DNA of 16,118 nt, from NCBI GenBank assembly GCA_023356515.1, contig JAKQYG010000035.1, forward strand, positions 1 through 16,118, in the 5' to 3' direction. Of the stretch, positions 1 through 7,474 are shown piece by piece. This stretch comes from Trichodesmium sp. MAG_R04 (GTDB lineage Bacteria > Cyanobacteriota > Cyanobacteriia > Cyanobacteriales > Microcoleaceae). Both the position numbers and the translations under genes were made by a program. The notes beneath the pieces were generated by a model, which had not been told where the DNA came from, did not search any database, and saw only the letters and a program-made list of their open reading frames with translations. Numbering within the stretch: the stretch's first letter is position 1; every line of letters begins with the position of its first letter.

Positions 1-784
1 CAACTATTCCATTAACACGAGTTTCTCCATCATCCTCAGAAAACTGTATTTCTCTAACTTTTTGCCTAGTATAAATTTTAGTACCCCGTGCCTCCAAATA
101 TTCAACAATAGGTTTGTGGAGATATTCATAAGGAGAACCATTCAACATCCGCAATATAGATGCTTCTGTTTTTGCAGCAAACAATTGGAATATTGTCAAC
201 ATACATCTGGCAGAAATATTATCTGCATCAATGAAACCCAGAGCATAAGCAATAGGGTTCCACATTCTTTTGATACTTCCATCAGAACCACCTTGGCGAC
301 GAAACCAGTCTCCAAAACTAACTCGATCCAAATCTCGGATAGTTTTCATGGCCCCATCAAAATCTATCAACCCTCTGACTATAGGACTGGTGCCCAGAGC
401 AATTGCATTTTGTAGTTTATCTTGCACAGATAGCTGAGATGTGGTAAAGAAAGCTTTTAATCCATTAAAGGGTGCTCCCGTGAGGAAGCGAAAATCTAGA
501 GAACCTGTTTTGCCTCCTTTATTAATAAAATTGTGAGTATGTTCTTTCAGACCGAGATTTTTAAGGGCTCCGACTTTTTTCATTAACTCAAAAAGTTGGT
601 AGTAACAGCCAAAGAACACGTGTAAACCCATTTCTACATGGTTTCCATTTCTATCTACCCAACTGCCTACTTTACCTCCGACAAAGGGGCGAGATTCAAA
701 TATTTCTACTTGATGTCCAGCATCAGCCAATTGTACGGCTGTGGACATTCCTGCTAATCCTGCACCCGCGATCGCAACTCGCAT
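1..784 (-). CDS. crtQ: Zeta-carotene desaturase, 5' part (runs off the window start)
   Basis: Plant-type zeta-carotene desaturase, an FAD flavoprotein of the thylakoid/plasma membrane that desaturates zeta-carotene via neurosporene towards lycopene. About 261 codons are visible of a family length near 490. The protein opens with MRVAIAGAGLAGMS, the GxGxxG dinucleotide-binding loop, followed by the FESRPFVGGKVGSW segment and GLHVFFGCYYQLF, both typical of the CrtP/CrtQ/Zds family. FFGCYYQLFELMKKVGA fits zds better than phytoene desaturase. The ATG (784-782) has an AAGGA ribosome site nine bases upstream (794-798 on the complement). A HIP1 site lies inside codons 4-6. The frame stays open to base 2, so the C-terminal half lies outside. 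Next upstream is a DUF6930-like gene on the same strand, 285 bp away, so probably separately transcribed. Recognition comes from remembered family sequence and is strong. Confidence 0.93.
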   Translation of the reverse strand, partial: MRVAIAGAGLAGMSTAVQLADAGHQVEIFESRPFVGGKVGSWVDRNGNHVEMGLHVFFGCYYQLFELMKKVGALKNLGLKEHTHNFINKGGKTGSLDFRFLTGAPFNGLKAFFTTSQLSVQDKLQNAIALGTSPIVRGLIDFDGAMKTIRDLDRVSFGDWFRRQGGSDGSIKRMWNPIAYALGFIDADNISARCMLTIFQLFAAKTEASILRMLNGSPYEYLHKPIVEYLEARGTKIYTRQKVREIQFSEDDGETRVNGIV

Positions 785-1069
785 TCTTTAATTTCCTTAC
801 TCAGTTTTTTTACAAATTTTAAAAATTCTACCAAATTAATTGGCACTAATCCATCTCTCCCCCCTTTTGTTCCCCCTTTCACTTGATTTATAGCAGCTAA
901 AGCTTTGTTATAAACTAAACGTACATCCGCAACAGACCTTTCTGTTCTAGATAGGGTAGGGTTTGATTTTCATGCCCTAGATCCCCTGCGGTAGAGCGCA
1001 GATCTTTAAGCAGTGTTGAGATAAATTTATTTGCTAACCCACGTCAGCACCCTTGTTCCCTCTTTCTTT

Positions 1070-2698
1070 TCAAAAAGGTGCTGGGAGTAACTTTAACAAC
1101 CCAATCCCCAATTCTTGGGATGAAAGCGATCGGACCTCAAAGAAAGCCATCATATCCTTAAATTCAGGTTTACCACGGGAAGCACCTGCAATCCCTCTAG
1201 CAATAATCAAACCACACCAACCATGGGTGGTAATGCAACGCTCATTCCATTTTTGTCTAGCTTTCTGGTGTGCAGTATCATTTTGCATAAATTCACCAAA
1301 TAAATGTAGTACACCATCACAAGTTTTCAATATACCCAAATCATAATTCTGTTCGTCTATAGGGTCTTCCCCTAGATTAAATCCTATACCATGAAGTCCC
1401 TGAGCTGCTTGCAAATCTTTGATCAACTTAGTTGCTTTTGGCAGAGAAGTTTGAATTAAAATGATTGGTAGACCTTCTCCTGATGTTTCAATATCTTCCT
1501 CTGCTGCCTGATGTTGTTTAGCATTATGCCGTAAATATGTTACTGTCTCCCAAGGAACTACCCCTAAACTTAAAAAAGAGTTGGGTGGTACTAAATCATC
1601 CTTGAACATAGGCATTTCAATTTCTAATTCTTCATCTTCTTCCGCATCAGCCTCCACAGCCATTTTATATAATTCTTCTGCTACTTCTGGCATAGTTGCC
1701 ACTTTAATTGAGACTGTTTTATCTGATTTTGGTATGGAAATACGGTAGCGACTACTAATACTAGGAAACTTATTACCTTTCATTTTCCTACGGAAAGCTC
1801 GTAAAAAGCGATGTAATGCTTCTAAAGTCACGAAAGTTGTTGCTGCTTCCTCTTCATAAAGAACAGACCTTAAACCTTCTAAAGGATGTAAATTACCAAA
1901 ATTGGCCTTAACTTCAGATACTAATAAATTTTTTAGGTTTGTATTCTGATTCTGATTGTCCTCTTCTTGAATACTATCATATGTAATGAAAAGGCAATCC
2001 TGCCCTAAAAAAGCTTCTTCTAAATTTTCATAAGATTTTTCATAGGCTACTCTTTGTCTAAATCTTTTAAGAGAATCTAAAGAACGATACAACAAAATTC
2101 CATAGTCCATGCCCAATTTACCCAAAACACAGACATATAGATTTTCAATATCCCATTTATTAAGCTCTATGGATATGACTTGATGCTCTCCTAATATTTC
2201 CCAAGGGGCATCGTCCCAAATTTCATTTGCTTTTTCCACTAAAGCTTCTGCATATTCTGGAGGTAACTGAGGGGGGCGGTTATCTGAGACTTCCTGTAAT
2301 CCCCGAAATATTTCGTCAATTAAAGGTAAATCTGGTACATAATCAATTCCAATTCCTAAGTTTTGTAAAACGCCCCTAAGAAAAAATTGAATTTCTCGGT
2401 CTTTAACTACTATTTTTTGTGGCCTAATTGCTGGAGCTGGACTTTGAGGATTTTCCATAGCTCGGAGTAATGTCCTCACAATTGCTTCTGGGCCTGTATC
2501 TCGTGTTACCATGTCCATTGCTCTGACCATGCCATGGGAGCCATCTACCCAGATAATACATTCGTTTGTTGTTTCTGGCTCTAGTTCTGACTTAAAGCTG
2601 GAGTCTGAAGATACAGGACGGCGATCGCCTTCCCACACACTAGGAACTTGTTGTAATTTTTTTAACCTACGAATTGTTGAAGGATTAAGAGCTACCAT
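1070..2698 (-). CDS. Conserved cyanobacterial protein with DUF6930-like N-terminal domain
   Basis: A 542-residue soluble protein with no signal peptide or obvious membrane segment. Residues about 45-135 (from CIIWVDGSHGMVRAMDMV to LPLIDEIFRGLQ) look like a DUF6930 domain: a beta-strand start, a hydrophobic helix, the pattern PQKIVVKDREIQFFL, then GIGIDYVPDLPLIDE. The rest is unique to cyanobacteria as far as I recall and has no assigned function. It includes a lysine/arginine-rich stretch near residue 300 and a very acidic stretch (EADAEEDEELEIEM) around 343-358. Translation most likely starts at 2698 (MVALNPSTIRRLKKLQQV); the ribosome site is weak (TAGG) and an AT-rich TATATAAC lies upstream. 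The gene points the same way as crtQ, with a 285-bp gap in which I see no element of note. The reading frame is certain, the domain name likely, the function unknown. Confidence 0.85.
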   Translation of the reverse strand: MVALNPSTIRRLKKLQQVPSVWEGDRRPVSSDSSFKSELEPETTNECIIWVDGSHGMVRAMDMVTRDTGPEAIVRTLLRAMENPQSPAPAIRPQKIVVKDREIQFFLRGVLQNLGIGIDYVPDLPLIDEIFRGLQEVSDNRPPQLPPEYAEALVEKANEIWDDAPWEILGEHQVISIELNKWDIENLYVCVLGKLGMDYGILLYRSLDSLKRFRQRVAYEKSYENLEEAFLGQDCLFITYDSIQEEDNQNQNTNLKNLLVSEVKANFGNLHPLEGLRSVLYEEEAATTFVTLEALHRFLRAFRRKMKGNKFPSISSRYRISIPKSDKTVSIKVATMPEVAEELYKMAVEADAEEDEELEIEMPMFKDDLVPPNSFLSLGVVPWETVTYLRHNAKQHQAAEEDIETSGEGLPIILIQTSLPKATKLIKDLQAAQGLHGIGFNLGEDPIDEQNYDLGILKTCDGVLHLFGEFMQNDTAHQKARQKWNERCITTHGWCGLIIARGIAGASRGKPEFKDMMAFFEVRSLSSQELGIGLLKLLPAPF

Positions 2699-3072
2699 AA
2701 ACTAAGCCTATTAAAGTTAAGCAATTGTTATATATTTTTTCTTTGACCTTAAACCATATATTGATTAATGTATTTTTATATACATTTTGCTGGAACGGCC
2801 TTCCTAGCATAAGGGGAATTGTTTTGTTGACTATCTGAGCAATACCTAGGAAGAGATAAAAATATAATCATACGATACGTAAAGTGTTAAAACTTACTAT
2901 GTAATTTATACCTATTTTTGCAATTATCCTACTATACTATAGTTTATAGTCTTTGCAAATGATTATTCAAGCTAGTTCTACTTTCAATCTTCAGGAATAT
3001 GTATAAAATGATATACCAATCCTAAGTCCTGATCTAAAATCACTAGGCTTTTTCCCAAATAGCTCTAACTCC

Positions 3073-3107
3073 TATGCCTTATGTCTTATACCTTATGCTT
3101 CCTGCCT
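3073..3107. repeat. Degenerate heptanucleotide tandem repeat (STRR-like)
   Basis: Five consecutive 7-base units: TATGCCT, TATGTCT, TATACCT, TATGCTT, CCTGCCT. Heptamer short tandem repeats between genes are a known habit of filamentous cyanobacteria. The array sits 125 bp before the IscA-like start codon. The function of such arrays is not established. Confidence 0.7.
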
Positions 3108-3111
3108 TAAA

Positions 3112-3149
3112 ATAGCCCATTTTTCTCGCGAATCAGATAAAATGGCTAT
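3112..3149 (+). promoter_or_regulatory. Hairpin upstream of the IscA-like gene
   Basis: ATAGCCCATTTT at 3112-3123 and AAAATGGCTAT at 3139-3149 are complementary over 11 pairs with one bulged C and a 15-nt loop. It lies 82 bp before the start codon and overlaps a possible -10 (TATAGT, 3147-3152). It could be an operator or a 5'-UTR structure. It does not match the CAAC-N6-GTTG pattern of the SufR repressor site. The structure is seen; its role is a guess. Confidence 0.35.
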
Positions 3150-3231
3150 AGTGAAAAAAAATGGTCCTCAACCTTTGCCTTTCTAGGGCGATTTTTTCGA
3201 GAGCTATATCAGTATAAGGAGCTAGAAACAA

Positions 3232-3588
3232 ATGACACAAACTACTCAGTCTCAACAAAAGGGGATTATGATGAGCGAAGCTGCTATAAAGCAGGTTCTA
3301 TTTTTGAGAGAGAAACAAGGGAAAGACCTTTGCCTACGAGTAGGGGTACGTCAAGGCGGATGTTCTGGAATGTCTTATCTGATGGATTTTGCCGATCCTA
3401 GTACAATTAGAGAGGATGATGAAGTTTTTGATTACGATGGATTTAAGGTGGTTTGCGATCGCAAGAGTATCCTTTATCTCTATGGTTTGATGCTTGATTA
3501 TAGCGACGCTTTAATTGGTGGTGGGTTCCAGTTTACCAATCCTAACGCAACTCAAACCTGTGGTTGTGGTAATTCCTTTTCTGCCTAA
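3232..3588 (+). CDS. iscA: A-type iron-sulfur cluster carrier/assembly protein (IscA/SufA family)
   Basis: A 118-residue HesB/IscA/SufA family protein. These A-type carriers bind an Fe-S cluster or iron and hand it to apoproteins in the cytosol. The three conserved cysteines are present: C44 in GGCSGMSY, and C110 and C112 in the C-terminal CGCGNSF. Length (family about 105-125) and fold signature are typical, and the YDGFKVVCDRKSILYLYG and GGGFQFTNPNA segments fit cyanobacterial members. An AAGGAG ribosome site (3216-3221) ten bases before the ATG supports this start. A second start (MMSEAAIKQ, residues 13-14) sits where many homologues begin, and the first dozen residues are Q/T-rich and probably disordered. 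A HIP1 site lies at 3455. The gene stands alone, without sufBCDS or iscS beside it. Family assignment is firm; IscA versus SufA naming is not. Confidence 0.95.
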   Translation: MTQTTQSQQKGIMMSEAAIKQVLFLREKQGKDLCLRVGVRQGGCSGMSYLMDFADPSTIREDDEVFDYDGFKVVCDRKSILYLYGLMLDYSDALIGGGFQFTNPNATQTCGCGNSFSA

Positions 3589-3692
3589 AATTAATTGGAA
3601 CTCAATCTAGTTTCTGAGAAATATCTAGGTTTTATATTTTCTATGTCTTTTGGAATTATACTAGTCCCATAGTAAAAAATAAATATTAGGGG

Positions 3693-3724
3693 TACCAATA
3701 ATACTGTTCCCCTAGTTATTGGTA
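3693..3724. other. Perfect 9-bp inverted repeat downstream of the IscA-like gene
   Basis: TACCAATAA (3693-3701) and TTATTGGTA (3716-3724) form a 9-bp stem with a 14-nt loop. An overlapping alternative pairs AGGGG just before it with CCCCT in the loop, so two exclusive folds are possible. No U-run follows, so it is not a standard terminator for the IscA-like gene ending 105 bp upstream. It may be the scar or end of a mobile element, since the dead IS1634-type transposase begins 120 bp further on. Confidence 0.45.
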
Positions 3725-3844
3725 GATTTTAGTATAACTGAACTTCCCCCTTTGACAATACACAATAATATTTGTTGTATAAGAGATTCATCCAATTGTC
3801 CAACCCAATTTACTGGGTACAAACTAAAGAAACTCCTAACAAAT

Positions 3845-4629
3845 CTAATGTTGTTGTTGTAGTGTAGTTGGTCGAGTTATCTGGGAAAAAACGTATTTTC
3901 CACTAGACAAATTACACTCCACTGTATTCAGGCACATTGTTCCTAAATCTTCCATTGCAGGTATCCGACAAACGTTTTGAGTGCATAGTAGTCCGAATAC
4001 TATTTGAGTTTTTCCCTTCTTTTTTTCTCTATTGTATCCATCTTTGCCTAACTCACATTCTTTTCCTTCCAGATAGATAGAAGTGATATCATAATAACAG
4101 TAATAAACCTTCTTCTAAACGTAAACTTGCAAACTTTCTTCAATTTTTTCTTGTTGACTTAACAGCCAGTAAACAACATCAGACAGTTCATCTTTATCTA
4201 CTTTTTCGAGGTTTAAAACTTGAGCTAGACTATGACTATTACTACAAATTTTACTATTTATATATCTTTCAGTGGCTAGTCTTGATTTAAGTTTAATGAT
4301 TATGGCAGTTATCATTCCGACTATCAAGTTTCTCAGTCGAGACGGAACAAAAGTAATAATTTTGTCTAAACCCAAGGTTTTAATTGTTTCTAAAATGACC
4401 ATAACATGACCATAAGGAAGGCTTATTGTCACTTCAAAACTATCTGGTATAGTTTCAGTCATGGAAACTTGAGCACCTTTTAAAACCAACTTCATATTAT
4501 CAATCACATCATCTAGCAAATTAGAAAAATTAGCTAGGGTTCTTCTTTGATTTTATCTCTATCTCTGTAGGATTCGCGAAGTAGAACCGCAGAAGGAGGG
4601 TTTCTGTTAGGAAGACGTTCTATATACAT
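3845..4629 (-). pseudogene. IS1634-family transposase remnant, multiple frameshifts
   Basis: Decayed DDE transposase of the IS1634 (IS4-like) family. The start (ATG 4629-4627) gives MYIERLPNRNPPSAVLLRES, the usual N-terminus. A frame change near 4541-4550 then leads into RTLANFSNLLDDVIDNMKL and the long open stretch 4519-4115. That stretch contains SLPYGHVMVILETIKTLGLD, the MITAIIIKLKSRLATER helix and LSDVVYWLLSQQEKIEE. Further frame changes between about 4130 and 4090 lead through KFASLRLEEGLLLL to YDITSIYLEGKECELGKDGY and KKGKTQIVFGLLC, the region of the first catalytic aspartate. Recognisable similarity ends near 3980, and the frame continues without clear homology to a TAG at 3847-3845. 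The second half of the roughly 550-residue enzyme is absent, so it cannot be active. Taking only the 134-codon ORF as a gene would miss this. Confidence 0.8.
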
Positions 4630-4744
4630 GACTACAGTTATAGCAGAGACTCCCTTTAACCGTTTATCAATAAATATTACAATTTACATGGCTATAAAAA
4701 ATAGGTAATTTATCGCATCTATGATTGATAAGGGTTTTAGATTT

Positions 4745-4954
4745 TTATAATACATTTGTACGGGGGTGATTTAGGTATAATAAATTTTCGTCGAAAATAG
4801 AGATTAATATTGGCTGTTCATCTGTATAGTACCGACGACCCCCTATCGTTCTTAATGGCTTCAGTTTTCCAGAAGAGTCCCATCGATGTAATGTTTTGAC
4901 ACTGACTCCGGCTAAATCAGCAAATTCATTCGGTCTATAGTGCATCCTAGACAT
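4745..4954 (-). pseudogene. IS607-type serine recombinase (TnpA) N-terminal fragment
   Basis: Residues 4-47 (MHYRPNEFADLAGVSVKTLH to RRYYTDEQ) match the MerR-like winged helix that opens IS607-family serine recombinases: a HTH (FADLAGVSVKTLHRWDSSGKL) followed by the GGRRYYTDEQ wing. After Q47 the similarity stops and the frame runs 22 unrelated residues to a stop. The resolvase catalytic domain with its serine (usual length about 190-220) is therefore missing. Residue 4 (ATG at 4945) is the likelier native start. No tnpB follows. It may be a dead remnant, or less likely a small stand-alone DNA-binding protein; the direct repeats just upstream of its start would be a natural binding site. It lies about 115 bp upstream of the IS1634-type remnant, with the same orientation. 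Confidence 0.7.
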
Positions 4955-4956
4955 TA

Positions 4957-4985
4957 TGTACAGGTATGTCTAGTATTGTACAGGT
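4957..4985. repeat. Direct repeat TGTACAGGT x2, 20 bp apart
   Basis: TGTACAGGT occurs at 4957-4965 and again at 4977-4985, spaced by 20 bp, about two helical turns. It begins two bases upstream of the IS607-type fragment's first ATG. Spaced direct repeats on one DNA face suit a MerR-type or serine-recombinase DNA-binding domain such as the one encoded here. The repeat is seen; the binding is inferred. Confidence 0.5.
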
Positions 4986-5119
4986 TTTTGTCTTCTAGAA
5001 AAAGCTCATCTAAATAATCAAAATTTTGTCCAAATTCCTTAAGGCACAGATATTAATACTAAAAACCCTTTAGTGTGGGGATCTTGCTTTCTGGTAATCT
5101 ACCTGAGTGAAATGAAATT

Positions 5120-5128
5120 TGCTATAAT
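5120..5128 (+). promoter_or_regulatory. Extended -10 promoter for the TPR gene
   Basis: TGCTATAAT is a textbook extended -10 (TGnTATAAT). Transcription would start near 5135, about 25 bases before the ATG at 5160. No good -35 is visible at the matching distance, which an extended -10 can tolerate. Confidence 0.55.
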
Positions 5129-5159
5129 CTTTAGAAATTAGAGAATATCAAAAAATATT

Positions 5160-5582
5160 ATGACTAAGACACCGGAAGAATTATATAAGGAAGGGCTAGA
5201 AAGATATAAAAGCGGAGAAAATGCAAATACTTTAATTCCACTATTTAAAGAAATTACGAACAGGTACCCTAAAAGCAGTAGTAGTTGGATTAGTTTATCT
5301 TGGTTATATTTATTAGAGAAAAAACCTGAATCAGCCCATAAAGCAGCTAAGACAGGAGTTAAACTTAATCCAGATGATCCACAAGGCAGAATCAACTTGG
5401 CTTTAGCAATGCTGGAAATAGGAGAAAAGGGTGTTAGACTTCATGTAGAGAGAGCCCAGCAAATGATTATGGCGGATAAAGATTGGCTCGAAGAAATTAA
5501 AAGTAATATTCAAGATGGTTTTGATAGGAGAGGTGAATGGCCTAATCTTAGTCGAGTTAAAAGTTGGTTATTTGATGTTTAA
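5160..5582 (+). CDS. Small tetratricopeptide-repeat protein
   Basis: A 140-residue soluble protein made mostly of helix-turn-helix TPR units. The first spans about residues 4-35 (PEELYKEGLERYKSGENANT), the second about 38-70 (SSSSWISLSWLYLLEKKPESAHKAAK) ending in the TPR-typical KLNPDDPQGRINLALAMLE, and the third begins there. TPRs are protein-protein interaction scaffolds; no enzyme motif is present. The C-terminus (GEWPNLSRVKSWLFDV) is tryptophan-rich and reminiscent of a family of short cyanobacterial TPR proteins. The start is supported by an extended -10 promoter about 30 bases upstream, although no clear ribosome site is seen. It stands alone, flanked by transposon debris on the left and 660 bp of apparently non-coding DNA on the right. 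Partner unknown. Confidence 0.85.
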   Translation: MTKTPEELYKEGLERYKSGENANTLIPLFKEITNRYPKSSSSWISLSWLYLLEKKPESAHKAAKTGVKLNPDDPQGRINLALAMLEIGEKGVRLHVERAQQMIMADKDWLEEIKSNIQDGFDRRGEWPNLSRVKSWLFDV

Positions 5583-6244
5583 GTTACATTTTTTCAGTAA
5601 ATTGATATAGTTAACCAATAAATAAGATTTCAAGCCTTCTACTTCAGCTAGAGATATTGATAACTGATAACTGAAATGACGAATATATAGTCTTTTATAT
5701 AGTCTTTAAAAAACTTAATGATTTATATAAAAACTTTACGACAAATTTAAAATAGTTATGTTACTATGAGCTATAACTTCATAGGTTACTTAATCAATCA
5801 TCGTAAAGTAGAAAATTCTTAAGAGCTTATGGCTCTACTGGATTGGATCGATCAGAATTGATCAAGAACTTGAAAGATCCTAATTATAAAATTAAATTTC
5901 AGGTTCAAACTCAAATAATGAAGATTGACTTAACTTAAAAGATAAGTATAAAACTTAGAATTTAAGAGAATAAATATTCTACCCAGTGATGATCGCTAAC
6001 AAAAATTATCACAATTTTTAAGATAAAGATGACATGCATTAGTGATGGTCTATGAGAGTCTAGAAAAAATTGCTAAAAGTCAACAAAACTGACTAGGCAA
6101 GAAGAAAAAAAGAGATTAGAAAAAGACAAATCAGTCGACAATGTTTTGGATGGCGTGAGATTTGTACTCAAATTACCCAAATACAAAGTAAGCTTGAAGA
6201 TGCTAAAACAGTTTTTTAATATAGTGCTAAGGAGTTGAAATACT
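5583..6244. other. Long intergenic region with a possible decayed reading frame
   Basis: 662 bp, very AT-rich, without a complete gene. Two stretches read like pieces of one lost small gene on the + strand. One is MVYESLEKIAKSQQN starting near 6044 and ending at TGA. The other is in a different frame, FGWREICTQITQIQSKLEDA ending in TAA at 6217-6219, only 25 bp before the next start codon. Amino-acid composition suggests a coiled-coil protein, but I do not recognise it. The rest shows no repeat or RNA gene I can support. Confidence 0.3.
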
Positions 6245-6421
6245 ATGACATTTAATAATAATGAAGTTAATGTAAAGCCTGAAACTCGTAACCATAAAGG
6301 ATTTTTTATTGAGGAAGGCGATTATAAACTGATGAATATTGATGAGTCTGGTTGGGCTTTAATCTGTCTGGATGATGCGGTATGTCATTATGTTGATCCA
6401 GACAACTTGAAAAAAACATAA
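6245..6421 (+). CDS. Small hydrophilic protein of unknown function (58 aa)
   Basis: A 58-codon ORF beginning MTFNNNEVNVKPETRNHKGF and ending DPDNLKKT. Three things support it as a gene. An AAGGAG ribosome site lies at 6229-6234, ten bases before the ATG. The mature-looking composition has two tryptophan/tyrosine-rich beta-like strands (GFFIEEGDYKLMNIDESGWA, LICLDDAVCHYVD). A factor-independent terminator lies 75 bp after the stop. The protein is acidic, with two cysteines (C41, C47), no signal sequence and no membrane segment. I do not recognise the family. The pattern of a short beta-rich domain with 'W-A-L-I' and 'V-D-P' could be a small SH3-like or carbohydrate-type fold, but that is only an impression. 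Its promoter probably lies in the 660-bp gap upstream. Confidence 0.65.
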   Translation: MTFNNNEVNVKPETRNHKGFFIEEGDYKLMNIDESGWALICLDDAVCHYVDPDNLKKT

Positions 6422-6496
6422 GAATTAATGGGAGAATCAGCAACTGTTCAGAAATAAATGTTTTTTTGGACTATCTTTAGAATGAAAAATGATTTA

Positions 6497-6542
6497 GTCA
6501 AGCTGCCTTGCAAGTCAAATAATGGCAGCTTGGCTTTTTTTT
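6497..6542 (+). terminator. Rho-independent terminator
   Basis: CAAGCTGCC (6499-6507) pairs perfectly with GGCAGCTTG (6524-6532), extended by a G-T and a G-C pair to 11 bp, with a 16-nt loop. Eight T follow directly (6535-6542). It ends the transcript of the 58-codon gene. Because the convergent epimerase-like gene stops at 6551, it could also serve that strand, where the A-rich left flank gives a weak U-tract. Confidence 0.85.
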
Positions 6543-6550
6543 GACAAATT

Positions 6551-7474
6551 TCAAGAAGCCAAAATATTTTTTAGAGCAGGTTTTACAGTAGGATATTTAT
6601 ATTCAAAGCCAGAAGCTTGAGTCTGCTTCGGTAAAACTTTTTGACCTTCCAATACAACTACTGCACCATCTCCCAATAACAATTCAATGGCAAAATCAGG
6701 TACGGGTAACCAAGAAGGTCGATTTAAAACTACTCCTAAAGCTTGACATAATTCTCCCATTCGTAAAGGATTAGGAGAAGTAGCATTAAATGTTCCTTGT
6801 ATTTCTGGGTAGCGTATAGAATGCATAATTAAACCAACTAGATCGTCAATATGTATCCAAGAAAACCATTGTCGGCCACTACCAATAGGACCACCAGCAA
6901 ATAACTTAAAGGGAGTAAGCATTTTTGAGATAGTACCTCCCATACCTAATACAATGCCAATCCGTAGAATAACTAACCTGACCCCTAAATCCTGTACAGG
7001 TTTAGCAGCAGCTTCCCATTCCCGACAAACTTCTGCTAGAAAATCATTCCCACTATTGCTCTGTTCGTCAAAAGTTGCTGTTTCGCTAGTGCCATAATAA
7101 CCAATAGCTGAACTACTGACCAATACTGATGGTTTAGAATTAGCTTGGGCGATCGCTTCGGCCAATTTTTCTGTAGTTACCTTGCGACTATCCATAATTT
7201 CTTGCTTGCGACTGGCGCTCCAACGTTCATCGGCAATACCAGCACCTGCTAGATTAACTACACAGTCACAGCCATCTATAAATTTTTGCCAAGCACCAGA
7301 CTTTTTTGGTTGGTAAGCAATTATCTCTAGATTAGGATAGGCTGAGTTAGGAAAAATTAGTTTCCCTTTTTCTAGGTTTCGGGTCAGTACTAATATTTGT
7401 TCTCCCTCTAAATGTAGGCGCTCCACTAAGCGAGTTCCGACAAACCCTGTTGCTCCTGTAATAGCTACTTTCAT
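6551..7474 (-). CDS. TIGR01777 family epimerase/oxidoreductase (SDR superfamily, DUF1731)
   Basis: A 307-residue extended-SDR-like protein, full length for the TIGR01777/YfcH group. The Rossmann loop G7-A-T-G-F-V-G13 opens the protein (MKVAITGATGFVGTRLVERL). CDCVVNLAGAGIADERWSASRK near residues 70-85, VLVSSSAIGYYG near 115-130 and GRQWFSWIHIDDLVGLI near 200-215 are hallmarks of the family. The C-terminal DUF1731 part follows (ELCQALGVVLNRPSWLPVPD, then LLLGDGAVVVLEGQKVLPKQ). Substrate unknown. The plant chloroplast homologue (GC1/SulA-like) was linked to plastid division, and the cyanobacterial protein is sometimes annotated as a cell-division inhibitor SulA homologue, which is not established. 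The family defines the start; the ribosome site is weak. It converges with the small gene on its left and diverges from the GUN4-domain gene on its right. A HIP1 site lies at 7149. Confidence 0.93.
   Translation of the reverse strand: MKVAITGATGFVGTRLVERLHLEGEQILVLTRNLEKGKLIFPNSAYPNLEIIAYQPKKSGAWQKFIDGCDCVVNLAGAGIADERWSASRKQEIMDSRKVTTEKLAEAIAQANSKPSVLVSSSAIGYYGTSETATFDEQSNSGNDFLAEVCREWEAAAKPVQDLGVRLVILRIGIVLGMGGTISKMLTPFKLFAGGPIGSGRQWFSWIHIDDLVGLIMHSIRYPEIQGTFNATSPNPLRMGELCQALGVVLNRPSWLPVPDFAIELLLGDGAVVVLEGQKVLPKQTQASGFEYKYPTVKPALKNILAS

Larger units (their letters stand above)
2699..3231. other. Intergenic region between divergent genes
   Basis: This 533-bp gap separates the DUF6930-like gene (leftward) from the IscA-like gene (rightward), so it should hold both promoters. 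The left 120 bp are very AT-rich. No convincing ORF on either strand. The right third holds a heptanucleotide repeat and a hairpin, listed separately. I cannot place a sigma-70 promoter with confidence; TATAGT at 3147-3152 is a possible -10 for the rightward gene. Confidence 0.5.

Noticed and set aside
62..415. 117-codon + strand ORF
   Set aside because: Antisense shadow of crtQ, whose frame is clearly the conserved one.
1053..1346. 97-codon + strand ORF
   Set aside because: Antisense shadow of the DUF6930-like gene; composition is not protein-like.
5138..5395. 85-codon minus-strand ORF
   Set aside because: Antisense to the TPR gene; the low-complexity hydrophobic sequence comes from AT-rich complement.
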